Part shown: positions 15,491 to 23,142 of the stretch, one piece after another
Numbering within the stretch: position 1 is the stretch's first letter
Layout of the letters: each line of letters begins with the position of its first letter
Notes under the pieces: generated by a model
The model's database searches: none
Seen by the model: the letters and a program-made list of their open reading frames with translations, nothing else
What the model was told of the DNA's origin: nothing
Assembly: GCA_030615265.1 (NCBI GenBank)
Contig: JAUWZP010000009.1
Span: forward strand, 1 to 38,941
Reading direction: 5' to 3'
Origin: Candidatus Bathyarchaeota archaeon
GTDB taxonomy: Archaea > Thermoproteota > Bathyarchaeia > Bathyarchaeales > Bathyarchaeaceae
Length of the DNA: 38,941 bases
Program-made: the position numbers and the translations under genes

Positions 15491-16708
15491 ATGCCTGGAA
15501 AAGCCTTTGGAAAATTCCATCCTGAAGAACCGTTGGCCTTGCGGAGGTTCGAGATCTGTTTCAAAATTCAGTCTCGTAAAGGAGCAGCCAGTTGGAAGAG
15601 TTGTTATCCCAGCGTTCAAAACTTGTTGGATCATCTAAGTAGGTATACTCAGAGCGAGAGCTCTAGGGAAAAGTACCTACGTCACCTTCTACAGTTTCAT
15701 AGATGGTCCAGCCTTGGCCCTGAACAGTTGGTTGAACTTCCTAAGCGGAGAGCTCAACTGCTAATTCAGGGTTTTGCCGACGAACTTGCGGCAAAGGACA
15801 GGAGCAAAGCCTACGTAAATTCTGTGATCAAAAGGCTCAGAACGTTCTTCCGAGTTAACGGTTACATCGGCAACCATAAGCTAGAGGTTCACAGTTACTT
15901 CGTGCCAACACGTTACAGAAAAGTCCCAGAGTATATTCCTACTAAGACTGAGGTCTTCGCCATGGCGGATGCCGCTGGCAGTCGAAGAGACAGGGGGATC
16001 ATCCTAACATTATGGAGTAGTGGCTTGCGGGTATCCACGCTTTGTTCTCTGAACTATGGCGATGTCATGGATGAGTTGGAGAGAGGTGAGCCCTACGTGA
16101 TGATGCAGGTCAATCCCGCTATGAAAGAAAGGGTACCTGACGCCTGCAAAGGTCAGATCCCATATTACACATTCATTTGGTCGGAGGCGGGCGAGGCGCT
16201 TAGGAGCTACTTGGCAGAGAGAAGGGAAAAATACGGGAAGATAGCTCCAGATGACCCCTTGTTCCATTCTGATTGGACACTCTGGAACAGGGAGGAAAGA
16301 TCCAAGCGGAGACTAGGCAGGCGTGCAGTTGGGTTGATAGTTAAGAGGGCTGCCAAGTTTGCAGGGATCCATCAATGGAAGCATGTAACACCTCATACTC
16401 TGCGTAAATCATTCGAGTCGGCGTTAAGAAGCCCTACTGTCGATGGTGGGAGGTTGGACAAAGGTACCCAAGAGTTTTTTATGGGTCATATTCTTCCAGG
16501 AACCCAAGATGTATACTACGATAAGACGAAGGTCGACTTCCATCGAGAAGAATATGCCAAGCTGGACTTTTCGAGGAGTGGGATATTGAAGAGGAAAACA
16601 GTGGATAAGCTTATAGATATGGCAAAGTTGGAGGGCTATCTTAGTGACAGTTGGCTGTTTGTTGCTAAGGTTAGCGACAATAGAGTAGTTGTTAGGAGGA
16701 GTACCTGA
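15491..16708 (+). CDS. Tyrosine recombinase / integrase
   Basis: A 405-residue site-specific recombinase. An N-terminal SAM-like core-binding region (about 40-125) precedes the catalytic domain: Arg180 in SSGLRVSTLCSL, HTLRKSF with His302 and Arg305, the GHILPG histidine 333, and the nucleophile at Tyr342/343 (DVYYDKT). All catalytic positions are present, so it may be functional. Start ATG 15491 follows AAGGGGAAGCAAC. It lies 440 nt after tRNA-Arg, the usual arrangement for an archaeal integrative element whose att site is the tRNA 3' end; I could not find the matching second att copy in this window. Confidence 0.9.
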   Translation: MPGKAFGKFHPEEPLALRRFEICFKIQSRKGAASWKSCYPSVQNLLDHLSRYTQSESSREKYLRHLLQFHRWSSLGPEQLVELPKRRAQLLIQGFADELAAKDRSKAYVNSVIKRLRTFFRVNGYIGNHKLEVHSYFVPTRYRKVPEYIPTKTEVFAMADAAGSRRDRGIILTLWSSGLRVSTLCSLNYGDVMDELERGEPYVMMQVNPAMKERVPDACKGQIPYYTFIWSEAGEALRSYLAERREKYGKIAPDDPLFHSDWTLWNREERSKRRLGRRAVGLIVKRAAKFAGIHQWKHVTPHTLRKSFESALRSPTVDGGRLDKGTQEFFMGHILPGTQDVYYDKTKVDFHREEYAKLDFSRSGILKRKTVDKLIDMAKLEGYLSDSWLFVAKVSDNRVVVRRST

Positions 16709-16750
16709 AAAATGATTGGGATGGATCCCTGTAAGGGTTTGGTATACCCA

Positions 16751-16761
16751 TGCATGCATGC
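16751..16761. repeat. TGCATGCATGC repeat, copy 1
   Basis: Exact 11-mer inside a 17-nt alternating purine-pyrimidine run (16749-16765), in the gap between the integrase and the next gene. Confidence 0.6.
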
Positions 16762-16883
16762 GTATCTGTCACTGAATCTCATAAAACTTCATTTGAACAC
16801 AAGATTTTACCTTTCATCTATCATTTGCCTATTCAACTTGTCGTTCACTTGTTTTTTGAGCATTTGTTTTCTACCTTTGAACA

Positions 16884-17384
16884 ATGAAAGAGGTTGAAAT
16901 GATTATGGGTCGACTACAAAAGAAGAAGATCGACAAAATCCTACAGATGTTAGGACAAAATTTCACTGGCTTGGAAATATCAAAGGAAGTTGGATGTTCC
17001 ATCTCAACTGTTTACAGGATTAAAAAAATGCATGCATGCATTACGCCCAAATCGGTCGAGAGTTCCAATTATCGAATCAATGTAGAGTTGGCTAAAGCGC
17101 TTTGTGATGTGCTCTTAACATTGGAGTTTTTGCCATTTCTTAGTGAAGAGAATATAGGATGTATGACAAGAGACATTGCTAAAAACTTGATCACCAGGTT
17201 AGCTGAAATAGACCCTAAATTGGTAAGAAGTGTGTTAGAGGATTCCAGTTATTATGATTATCTTAGACCTATTATCATCGCAAAACCTGTGGAACTGGAG
17301 CAGCAGGATATTTTCTTTCGCAGGGAATGGATCGAGCTACTGAGAAAGTATTGGCCCGATATTTTGGCCGAATTTATCGTGTAA
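16884..17384 (+). CDS. Helix-turn-helix protein of the mobile region
   Basis: A protein of up to 166 residues with an N-terminal helix-turn-helix of the resolvase/homeodomain-like type (KIDKILQMLGQNFTGLEISKEVGCSISTVYRIKK, residues ~14-47; quoted as a region). The rest is helical with no recognised domain. ATG codons at 16884, 16899 and 16905 are all possible; AAAGAGG at 16887-16893 best serves 16899 or 16905. Copy 2 of the ATGC repeat lies inside the coding sequence just after the DNA-binding helix and encodes MHACI. Likely a regulator or recombination accessory of the element. Confidence 0.65.
   Translation: MKEVEMIMGRLQKKKIDKILQMLGQNFTGLEISKEVGCSISTVYRIKKMHACITPKSVESSNYRINVELAKALCDVLLTLEFLPFLSEENIGCMTRDIAKNLITRLAEIDPKLVRSVLEDSSYYDYLRPIIIAKPVELEQQDIFFRREWIELLRKYWPDILAEFIV
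17029..17039. repeat. TGCATGCATGC repeat, copy 2 (inside a coding sequence)
   Basis: Exact 11-mer within ATGCATGCATGCAT at 17028-17041, immediately after the helix-turn-helix codons of the gene at 16884. Confidence 0.6.
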
Positions 17385-17476
17385 AGGTAGTGGAATATGC
17401 TGTCTTTGCATGCAGTGTCCAACATTTGTGCACAAAAAAGCCGCACACGCGGACAAAAGGAGGTGATTGAAAGGTT

Positions 17477-17671
17477 ATGAATCGTTCTACTGAGTCTGAG
17501 CTAGTAAAGGTATGTTTTCGAGTTGACAAACAGACTTGTGATAAGATCCAAGATATTGTGGAAACATTGGGTATCCCGCAACATGAGATTCTGAAAAGAA
17601 TTCTTGAAAACTCGGAATCTATGAAAATCTTTGAAAACGCAACTAAGCACATGAAAAAACTGAGCAAATAG
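17477..17671 (+). CDS. Small RHH-like protein
   Basis: A 64-residue protein preceded by an excellent Shine-Dalgarno, AGGAGGTGA at 17458-17466, ten bases before the ATG. The pattern VKVCFRVDKQTCDKIQDIVETLGIPQHEILKRIL (residues ~10-43) reads as strand followed by two helices, as in ribbon-helix-helix DNA-binding proteins. A weak CCGC/GCGG hairpin precedes the ribosome site. Probably another small DNA-binding protein of the integrated element. Confidence 0.6.
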   Translation: MNRSTESELVKVCFRVDKQTCDKIQDIVETLGIPQHEILKRILENSESMKIFENATKHMKKLSK

Positions 17672-17751
17672 TTGTGGGCGTCGTTGATGGCGCCACGCAA
17701 GAGTCTTTTGGAAACTCGCTTAGAAGATATGAAGTGCAGGGGATTGGGTAT

Positions 17752-17776
17752 GAACCCTCCCTACAGTGGAGATATC
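17752..17776. repeat. tRNA T-arm-like direct repeat, copy 1
   Basis: The block starting GAACCCTCCCTACAGTGG and ending GATATC matches 24800-24823 with one substitution and one extra base, in the same orientation. On the minus strand it carries GGGAGGGTTC, the first part of a tRNA T-arm, followed by a degenerate acceptor-like CCCCTGCA. No 5' half of a tRNA is present. The stretch 17672-17986 otherwise holds no convincing gene. Confidence 0.5.
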
Positions 17777-17986
17777 TCCCGATTCCCTCCCCGCAAACCC
17801 CCTATTTTTCAGCTTTCGCCTTTGGTCATGCGCGGCTATCGAGCATCTTAAACTGACCACTTAAAGGCTTGGAGAGATTGCGAAAACAGAAGGGATTTAA
17901 AAGAAGCATGACCATGGTACAAACCGGAAATACTACGAGCGCTTGGTTAGCCCACTATCAGCTTTCATAGCATGCATACATGCAGC

Positions 17987-18121
17987 ATGGTTCCAGACAG
18001 ATTTGTGGATGTGTTTCAGGGACGAGCACCGAAGGGTATTCTTGCTAAACACTACACTGGAAAAGGACTTGAGAGACTTAAAAGAATACATCGGAAAGCA
18101 AATCTAAAGGTAATAGACTGA
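17987..18121 (+). pseudogene. C-terminal fragment of a second archaeal integrase
   Basis: The frame reads VPDRFVDVFQGRAPKGILAK then HYTGKGLERLKRI and a stop. FxQGRxPxxxLAKHY is the C-terminal pattern of archaeal plasmid/virus integrases of the pNOB8/SSV kind, with the nucleophilic Tyr in HYT. Only 44 residues remain open; the frame is closed by TAG at 17948-17950 and no R or HxxR box precedes it. It is thus a remnant, or the int(C) piece of an integrase split by integration. It lies 210 nt from T-arm-like repeat copy 1. Confidence 0.6.
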
Positions 18122-18128
18122 TCCAAGA

Positions 18129-18557
18129 TTATGTTTGTCCGAATTTGTAGGGCAACAAATCTGAAATGACGTATTTCTTCAATTTTCCATCGTCCGAAAG
18201 AATCACTTTAGTGTTAGTCCCATAATCGCTTATTAATTCCCGACAAGCACCACAAGGTGACACTATTCTGATTTCTTTGCCTTTTTCACGTAGATTTGGG
18301 TGTTTAACGGCTACGATGGTATCAAACTCATTCTCCCCCTCAGAGATGGCGCTTCCTATTGCAATTGCTTCTGCACAAATAGCTACTCTTCCAACATTCG
18401 TTTCAAGATGAACAGCAACGAAAATCTTACCTGATTTTGTGCGCAAAGCAGCGGCAACATGATGCTTTTTGTGTTTATAGTACTTCGAAATAGTATCTTT
18501 TGCCGCCTGAACTAGTTGCTTATCTTCGACTGTAAGTGGCAGAGCTTTCTTAATCAT
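18129..18557 (-). CDS. Cytidine deaminase-superfamily protein
   Basis: A 142-residue zinc deaminase of the CDA / blasticidin-S deaminase type. The zinc and proton-shuttle motif reads Cys61-Ala-Glu63 and the second half PCGAC at 101-105 (Cys102, Cys105). First ligand Cys instead of His places it with tetrameric CDA/BSD enzymes. Substrate may be cytidine, deoxycytidine or a nucleoside antibiotic; sequence alone does not decide. It diverges from the small gene at 18642 and lies next to other nucleotide-linked genes of this accessory region. Confidence 0.88.
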   Translation of the reverse strand: MIKKALPLTVEDKQLVQAAKDTISKYYKHKKHHVAAALRTKSGKIFVAVHLETNVGRVAICAEAIAIGSAISEGENEFDTIVAVKHPNLREKGKEIRIVSPCGACRELISDYGTNTKVILSDDGKLKKYVISDLLPYKFGQT

Positions 18558-18565
18558 TCCTTATT

Positions 18566-18610
18566 CACACGTGTGTACTAACGCACTTTCGCAATAATAG
18601 CTTTATATGG
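18566..18610. promoter_or_regulatory. Divergent promoter with CACACGTGTG palindrome
   Basis: One TTTATATG/CATATAAAG TATA element at 18601-18610 can serve both the deaminase gene (minus) and the small gene at 18642 (plus). A perfect 10-bp palindrome CACACGTGTG at 18566-18575 lies around the expected start of the deaminase transcript, 9 nt before its ATG. Operator function is inferred. Confidence 0.4.
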
Positions 18611-18641
18611 AGTATTCTCAGTCTATAAATTCCATAACTGA

Positions 18642-18926
18642 GTGCAAGTTAAGAAGGATGAAGAAAGCCGTGTGCGCATGTCCAAAATGTTAAAACTACA
18701 CTCACAAGTACTTTCACTGAGGAGATTTATGAATATGGAAGAAGATGAATTTAGAGAAGCTATTATTGGATATATGGCACTGATGACGAGTACCCTAGAG
18801 AAGATATCAGAGCATCTGGATTATATCGGAACTCGTCTTAATGCAATACACACGCAATTGGTTCGGCAACCTGCTTTGGAAGAGCAACGTTCAAAATCGC
18901 TCGGGCGAGGTACTGCTGCTAAATAG
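18642..18926 (+). CDS. Small helical protein, unknown
   Basis: About 94 residues starting at GTG 18642, some 32 nt after a TATA box, so possibly a nearly leaderless transcript; an in-frame ATG (MSKMLKLH) lies 12 codons in. Residues ~20-75 are strongly helical with heptad-like hydrophobics (LEKISEHLDYIGTRLNAIHTQL), suggesting a coiled coil. The tail is basic and low-complexity. No family recognised. Confidence 0.5.
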   Translation: MQVKKDEESRVRMSKMLKLHSQVLSLRRFMNMEEDEFREAIIGYMALMTSTLEKISEHLDYIGTRLNAIHTQLVRQPALEEQRSKSLGRGTAAK

Positions 18927-19060
18927 ACATTGTGTGTTTTATTCTGCGAACGCGTTCATTTCTCCCTGACGCTCGAAAGATGTTTCCTCAATTCCAAGTA
19001 GACTTCGGAGCCGTAGTCTTTCTCTTGGATGTTAACAAACTTCATCTTGACAATCATTGA

Positions 19061-19762
19061 TCAAGGGGGTGAGGGCTTTGGCTGCGTAAGATACCAAATC
19101 AACAGACTTATGATAACCGTAGAAATGCTCGCAACAAGAATAGATATCACACTAGTTTTGAATTTCTCTAGACCTCTGAGCCTCTTTTCATGTTCTCTGA
19201 GTCTTGGTTGAAGATATCGGATTATTGAGGCGATAGCCAAGCCATATTTCTTTCTTATTTCTTCTATGATTATTGGCCCTTCTATTGGTTGGGCAGGTAG
19301 CGGAGCAACAAGTGGCGGTCTTGGTCTGAACTCTAAGCCTGCAGGCGGGTTATCGTATTCGAAGAAAATAACATTGCAAATGCGCTGTCCATGTTTGAGA
19401 GTCATTGGAGTGTCAGAATCATTGGAGAATGTCAGCGTGAGCTTGTCGCGAAACATAGGGTCGATTTTTGTCCCAAGATTTGTCAACCCACCCCAAAGAA
19501 GGCTTATTCTCGTAGCTATAAAAGCAATCATGTTATCTTGCATTTTCAATTTCTCCAAGCTTTCGACCGCAAATCTCTCTCTAGGAGGAATTTTCACCGA
19601 CTTGCCTTGCTTTAGCCTTATCTCTTCACCGGAATTTAGTAACCATATTTTTTCCCCTATTCTTAGATCGTACCCGACGGGAGTTAAACAAGGCTCGCCC
19701 CCAAAAGGATCCAAGAGTTTAGTGTTGAGTTTTGTTATGTCAGTTTTTGTTAAGATCTTCAT
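19061..19762 (-). CDS. Membrane-tethered dUTPase/dCTP-deaminase-fold protein
   Basis: About 233 residues from ATG 19762 (MKILTKTDI, the usual dCTP deaminase opening); GTG codons at 19771 and 19768 are alternatives. Residues ~1-140 have the trimeric dUTPase-like fold: PVGYDLRI, ATRISLLWGGLTN, then GTKIDPMFRDKLTLTFSN, then HGQRICNVIF. The deaminase Glu expected in the ITLE-like strand is Thr here, so deaminase activity is doubtful. A Pro-rich linker (~142-160), a helical/coiled segment (~165-203) and one membrane helix (~204-224, VISILVASISTVIISLLIWY) follow, ending in a short PKPSPP tail. A tethered nucleotide sensor or pyrophosphatase is possible. Confidence 0.75.
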   Translation of the reverse strand: MKILTKTDITKLNTKLLDPFGGEPCLTPVGYDLRIGEKIWLLNSGEEIRLKQGKSVKIPPRERFAVESLEKLKMQDNMIAFIATRISLLWGGLTNLGTKIDPMFRDKLTLTFSNDSDTPMTLKHGQRICNVIFFEYDNPPAGLEFRPRPPLVAPLPAQPIEGPIIIEEIRKKYGLAIASIIRYLQPRLREHEKRLRGLEKFKTSVISILVASISTVIISLLIWYLTQPKPSPP

Positions 19763-19816
19763 AAACACCACTCAATTGCACAATGACACTCTTCCTGTAG
19801 AGAGTATATACATTTT

Positions 19817-20140
19817 TTGGCAACCCTAGGGGCAACTGTAATAAGTCTAATTGAAATATACAAAACCAATGCTGATGAACTCTTGCCGAGCAAAGGAAAA
19901 GCAAAGGAGAAACATCGCATATGTTTCAAAAGGGTTTTTACAGGTTCGTTTATGTTCACTTCAGGTATTGCAATATGGTACAATATCATGGCCAGCAAGC
20001 TTATAGAAGCTCTCCACACAGATTGGCAACCGATTGCTCACGGCATTGCTTCATCAATTCTTGTTCTCTGGATCTTCGCGGGCTTTTGGCTCTTAATATA
20101 TGGATTGTCCACACCTTGCCCAAAGCCGCTGGAATATTGA
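19817..20140 (+). CDS. Two-helix membrane protein divergent from the dUTPase-fold gene
   Basis: A frame of up to 107 residues opening with TTG; the true start is uncertain because no ATG precedes the first membrane helix. Two hydrophobic segments are seen near 39-60 (FTGSFMFTSGIAIWYNIMAS) and 75-98 (GIASSILVLWIFAGFWLLIYGL), with a basic stretch before the first. It shares a 54-nt divergent intergenic region with the membrane-tethered nucleotide-binding protein, hinting at a functional pair. No family recognised. Confidence 0.45.
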   Translation: MATLGATVISLIEIYKTNADELLPSKGKAKEKHRICFKRVFTGSFMFTSGIAIWYNIMASKLIEALHTDWQPIAHGIASSILVLWIFAGFWLLIYGLSTPCPKPLEY

Positions 20141-20214
20141 AGCTTCTGCACACGCGCGCACAAGGGAAAAGTTAAACAAGCCGGAATAGAATGGGGTAGT
20201 GGAGATGCAGGAAC

Positions 20215-20430
20215 ATGACATGTGTTGTCTGCCCAAAATGTCGAAATCAAAAAGTGACGCAAGATCCAAACAATCATAGAAACTTCAATTGCTCCAGATG
20301 TGGCAAGTTTGTACTTTTGCCGGTGGAACCTGAAAGCGAAGATCTGTCTGCTATATGGGACTATTTGATACAAGCTGGAAAGCATTTGAAAGGGTTGGAG
20401 CAATCGGAGATACTTAAACGCTCACGATAG
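20215..20430 (+). CDS. Small zinc-ribbon protein
   Basis: A 71-residue protein with a zinc ribbon formed by CPKC near residues 6-9 and CSRC near 26-29, spaced 16 residues apart. The C-terminal half is helical and acidic/basic mixed. ATG follows a GGAG site. It may bind nucleic acid or act as a partner of neighbouring genes; nothing more specific can be said. Confidence 0.6.
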   Translation: MTCVVCPKCRNQKVTQDPNNHRNFNCSRCGKFVLLPVEPESEDLSAIWDYLIQAGKHLKGLEQSEILKRSR

Positions 20431-20472
20431 ATCTCACATGCGCCTAATAACCTGTTAGGCTCTTATCTCATG

Positions 20473-20483
20473 TGCATGCATGC
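20473..20483. repeat. TGCATGCATGC repeat, copy 3
   Basis: Exact 11-mer in a 16-nt alternating run (20469-20484). The intergenic region 20431-20671 holds nothing else recognisable except the promoter of the following operon. Confidence 0.6.
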
Positions 20484-20671
20484 AAAACGCTACAGATTTG
20501 AACTAGCATTCTACAATGTGAAGTTTGTTGAGAAACGTCGGGGAATTGCGTTTCGTGCAGACTAGGTGACGTTGTATCTTTTGCTGAAGAAAGAAACGAG
20601 TCGAATGATTGGGAAAGCTAGTGTTTGCGCAAGATAAATAAAACGTTAGGTCTAATAATTGGTTGATTAGT

Positions 20672-21604
20672 ATGAGTGACAATTCTCAGTTTTCTTTAGA
20701 CAATCTTTTGGTTGAAGAAGAAGAGGTTAGGCCACCGGTTATTATGCCAGTTACTGTACTCGTTTGCGAAACTGAATATGACGAGCTGAAAGATTTGAAG
20801 GTATTCCAAAACGAAATCAAAAAGAAGCTTCTCGAAGATTATGGTTTCCGAAAAGGAGAGCGAAGAAAACGGAGAGAGGGTTTTCTTGATTTTAGTGCAT
20901 CTGGAAGGATAATCACGTGCATATATGCGAGAGAGACTCCGATGAGAATTGACTATGAGAAGGGCGATTTGAAAATAAACACAGCAAGACTTCGGACAAT
21001 TAGTCCTTCCTATCGAGTTAGAGTTATCGTCTATATAACAAAAACAAAAGCTAGAGTTGTACTTTTTGGTGGACATGACAGAATCGCAGCTTCAGCTCTT
21101 AGACTGGTAAACTACTGTATTAGAGGGGCTTTGAAAGGAAGTTTCAACACTTACCAACCTGCATTTTCCAAGGAGGAGATGGACAAAATACGTTCGCATT
21201 TTGGTGTGGAAATTCAATATGTTTTCCTTTCCCCTGGACAAAGTGAAAAACTGAAGAAGTTTGCAAGGAAACGTATTGCAGGAGAAATCAAGGAAATCCT
21301 TCAATACTTTGTGCGAGCTAAGTTTTCAGGCTATCGTGTAGTGGCTTCGCCTGTTGTGCTAGATCTGATTGAGGAAGGAAAGATTTCGATTCTTGAGGTA
21401 GAAGGAAGTCTGAGCTTCATGGGTGTGGGAATCACTACACGAGTATCAGCCAGTGGAAGGATAACGTTTTTTGTACCTGAACTCATCATTGGAAGGAACC
21501 AAACAGCCTATGGAATAGCAGAAGAATTATACAAGAGGATCGTATCTCAAAGGACTGGTGCAAAACAGCTTAGAATGGAGGAGTTTTTCCCTGGATCGGC
21601 CTAG
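20672..21604 (+). CDS. Uncharacterised protein A of a two-gene operon
   Basis: About 310 residues from ATG 20672 (GGTTGAT lies just upstream; a TTG at 20663 would add three). The N-terminus is acidic (EEEEVRPP), followed by an alpha-beta region with VTVLVCETEYDELKDL, a run of basic residues (RKGERRKRREGF) and strands around ASGRIITCIYAR and YRVRVIVYITKTKARVVLF. A second part (~165-300) is helical then beta, with the motif ASGRITFFVPELIIG echoing ASGRIITCIYA of the first half, perhaps an internal duplication. No family recognised. Its end overlaps gene B. Confidence 0.65.
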   Translation: MSDNSQFSLDNLLVEEEEVRPPVIMPVTVLVCETEYDELKDLKVFQNEIKKKLLEDYGFRKGERRKRREGFLDFSASGRIITCIYARETPMRIDYEKGDLKINTARLRTISPSYRVRVIVYITKTKARVVLFGGHDRIAASALRLVNYCIRGALKGSFNTYQPAFSKEEMDKIRSHFGVEIQYVFLSPGQSEKLKKFARKRIAGEIKEILQYFVRAKFSGYRVVASPVVLDLIEEGKISILEVEGSLSFMGVGITTRVSASGRITFFVPELIIGRNQTAYGIAEELYKRIVSQRTGAKQLRMEEFFPGSA

Positions 21605-22991
21605 TTCTGAATTGTCTCTGGATACTCTTCTTTCAATGTTAAGTGAGAAAGATTTTAGAGATATAACATTCTGCAAAAGATTAATAAAGCGAGCCTTTCG
21701 TGAGAAGAACCTTCGATTACTCAAGAGTTTATTGAATAAGGTAAGTGCTCTATTCATTTTTTCTGCTGAAGAATTCAGGAAAGAAATCATCGAGTTTGTT
21801 TATTCCGAAATGAATTCGTGGACGTTTGAGGAAATCCTTGATGTTTGTAAAGAATCAGTCCTGGGCAATGTTATAACAGTATGTTATTTCATGAGGAAAG
21901 TCGGCGTCATAACATTAGAGAAGCTAGAAGTGTTTGTAGCTTTGTCGAAATTGGATTACATTGAAGATCCTCTGACTTTCAACTTCATTCCTACGAAAGA
22001 AGTGCTTATTCTGGATTTAAACGAAAGAGTGAACTCCTTGATTAAGGCTCCAACAATCGAAAAGGCTATTGAAGTTTGCGAGCTTTTTTTCATTAATGGA
22101 AGATTAGAGAAATCAAAAGATACGATATCCGGAATGTTGCTTCTCTATGAGAACTCTAAACGACCAGAACAGAGATTCAAAGGAAGTATAATCTCAGCAT
22201 TACTCTCTAAGAGATTAGATATGTTTCTGAGTCTTATTAAGAGAGTCTACAAAGATATAGAAGACAAAAAGGGAGTTGTCAAACACTATATAGAAATCTT
22301 TGATTTGCTTGTCAGAGTTGGAGTTCCTGTTTTCTCTGACTTCAACAATTACCACGTTGAGTTCGATAAGTTTTACAATGACAATTTCTATTTTGCACGA
22401 TTGTTGGACAAGTCAGGAAATGAACGTTTAATCTTTCCATTTGAGCAGATCGATGTTGTGCAGGTACAACAGATATTCGACCTAGAGACTGAAGCCTTTG
22501 TGACACCAAAAGGAAGAATAGGAAAGGTAATGCTCAACGGTGTCTATTCTTTTAGAAAAATCCGTGAAATTACTGAAGTTACTAATGAGCAGGTAGAGAT
22601 TACCAAGAAAATGTTAGAAGATGAAATAGAAGAGAAAATGCGAGGAATATTGCAGGATCAGAATATTACTTCTCATAGCCCCGCAGAAAAAACAGATGTT
22701 TATGAACATAAGCTGTTTGTTAACAATGAGAGTGACCTTAGAGATGTTGGCATAATCATTAAGGGAAGAGGATATCCTAAGATTTCTCTACATAATGTAG
22801 CTTCTAATATTCTTAAGGCTGTGGACTTGCCTGTTCAGATAGTTTTTCTCATTCACACAGGAATTCTTCTAGATGAAGCAAGGGAGAAATTCACAAATCA
22901 ATGTGATCGAGCAAAGAAAATGCATTGTGTCGTTGATCCTGTAGATTTGACAAAATTGCTGGTCGCGTACAGAAAACTTCCAAATGAGTGA
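21558..22991 (+). CDS. Uncharacterised protein B of a two-gene operon, largely helical
   Basis: Up to 477 residues; the frame opens with GTG 21558 inside the end of gene A, with an ATG at 21636 as an alternative. Residues ~25-250 are helix-rich and resemble an alpha-alpha repeat without a named signature. The C-terminal ~100 residues (DVGIIIKGRG, IVFLIHTGILLDEAREKF, MHCVVDPVDLTKLL) recall the late strands and helices of restriction-endonuclease-like (Mrr-type) domains, but the ExK pair is not evident, so a dead nuclease fold is only a hypothesis. The 47-nt overlap suggests co-translation and a complex with A. Confidence 0.65.
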   Translation: MQNSLEWRSFSLDRPSSELSLDTLLSMLSEKDFRDITFCKRLIKRAFREKNLRLLKSLLNKVSALFIFSAEEFRKEIIEFVYSEMNSWTFEEILDVCKESVLGNVITVCYFMRKVGVITLEKLEVFVALSKLDYIEDPLTFNFIPTKEVLILDLNERVNSLIKAPTIEKAIEVCELFFINGRLEKSKDTISGMLLLYENSKRPEQRFKGSIISALLSKRLDMFLSLIKRVYKDIEDKKGVVKHYIEIFDLLVRVGVPVFSDFNNYHVEFDKFYNDNFYFARLLDKSGNERLIFPFEQIDVVQVQQIFDLETEAFVTPKGRIGKVMLNGVYSFRKIREITEVTNEQVEITKKMLEDEIEEKMRGILQDQNITSHSPAEKTDVYEHKLFVNNESDLRDVGIIIKGRGYPKISLHNVASNILKAVDLPVQIVFLIHTGILLDEAREKFTNQCDRAKKMHCVVDPVDLTKLLVAYRKLPNE

Positions 22992-23117
22992 TGCATTGGA
23001 ACTATTTCCAAGTTGATATAACATCCCCAAAAAAGATTGCAGGGCCTATTAACGTGACACAAGAGACATCGAACTTTTCTTTGGATTTTTTCTTATATAG
23101 AATTATATATAGGATTT

Positions 23118-23128
23118 TGCATGCATGC
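23118..23128. repeat. TGCATGCATGC repeat, copy 4, at the udg start
   Basis: Exact 11-mer lying between a TATA-like ATTATATATAGG (23102-23113) and the udg ATG at 23143, a position where a bound protein could interfere with transcription. Confidence 0.6.
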
Positions 23129-23142
23129 ATCGATGATGAAAC

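Noticed and set aside
17674-17856. 60-residue frame after the RHH-like gene
   Set aside because: Covers the tRNA-like repeat, has no ribosome site and no protein-like composition.
19759-20019. 86-residue hydrophobic frame opposite the two-helix membrane protein
   Set aside because: Antisense to the plus-strand frame and overlapping the start of the dUTPase-fold gene; hydrophobicity mirrors the other strand.
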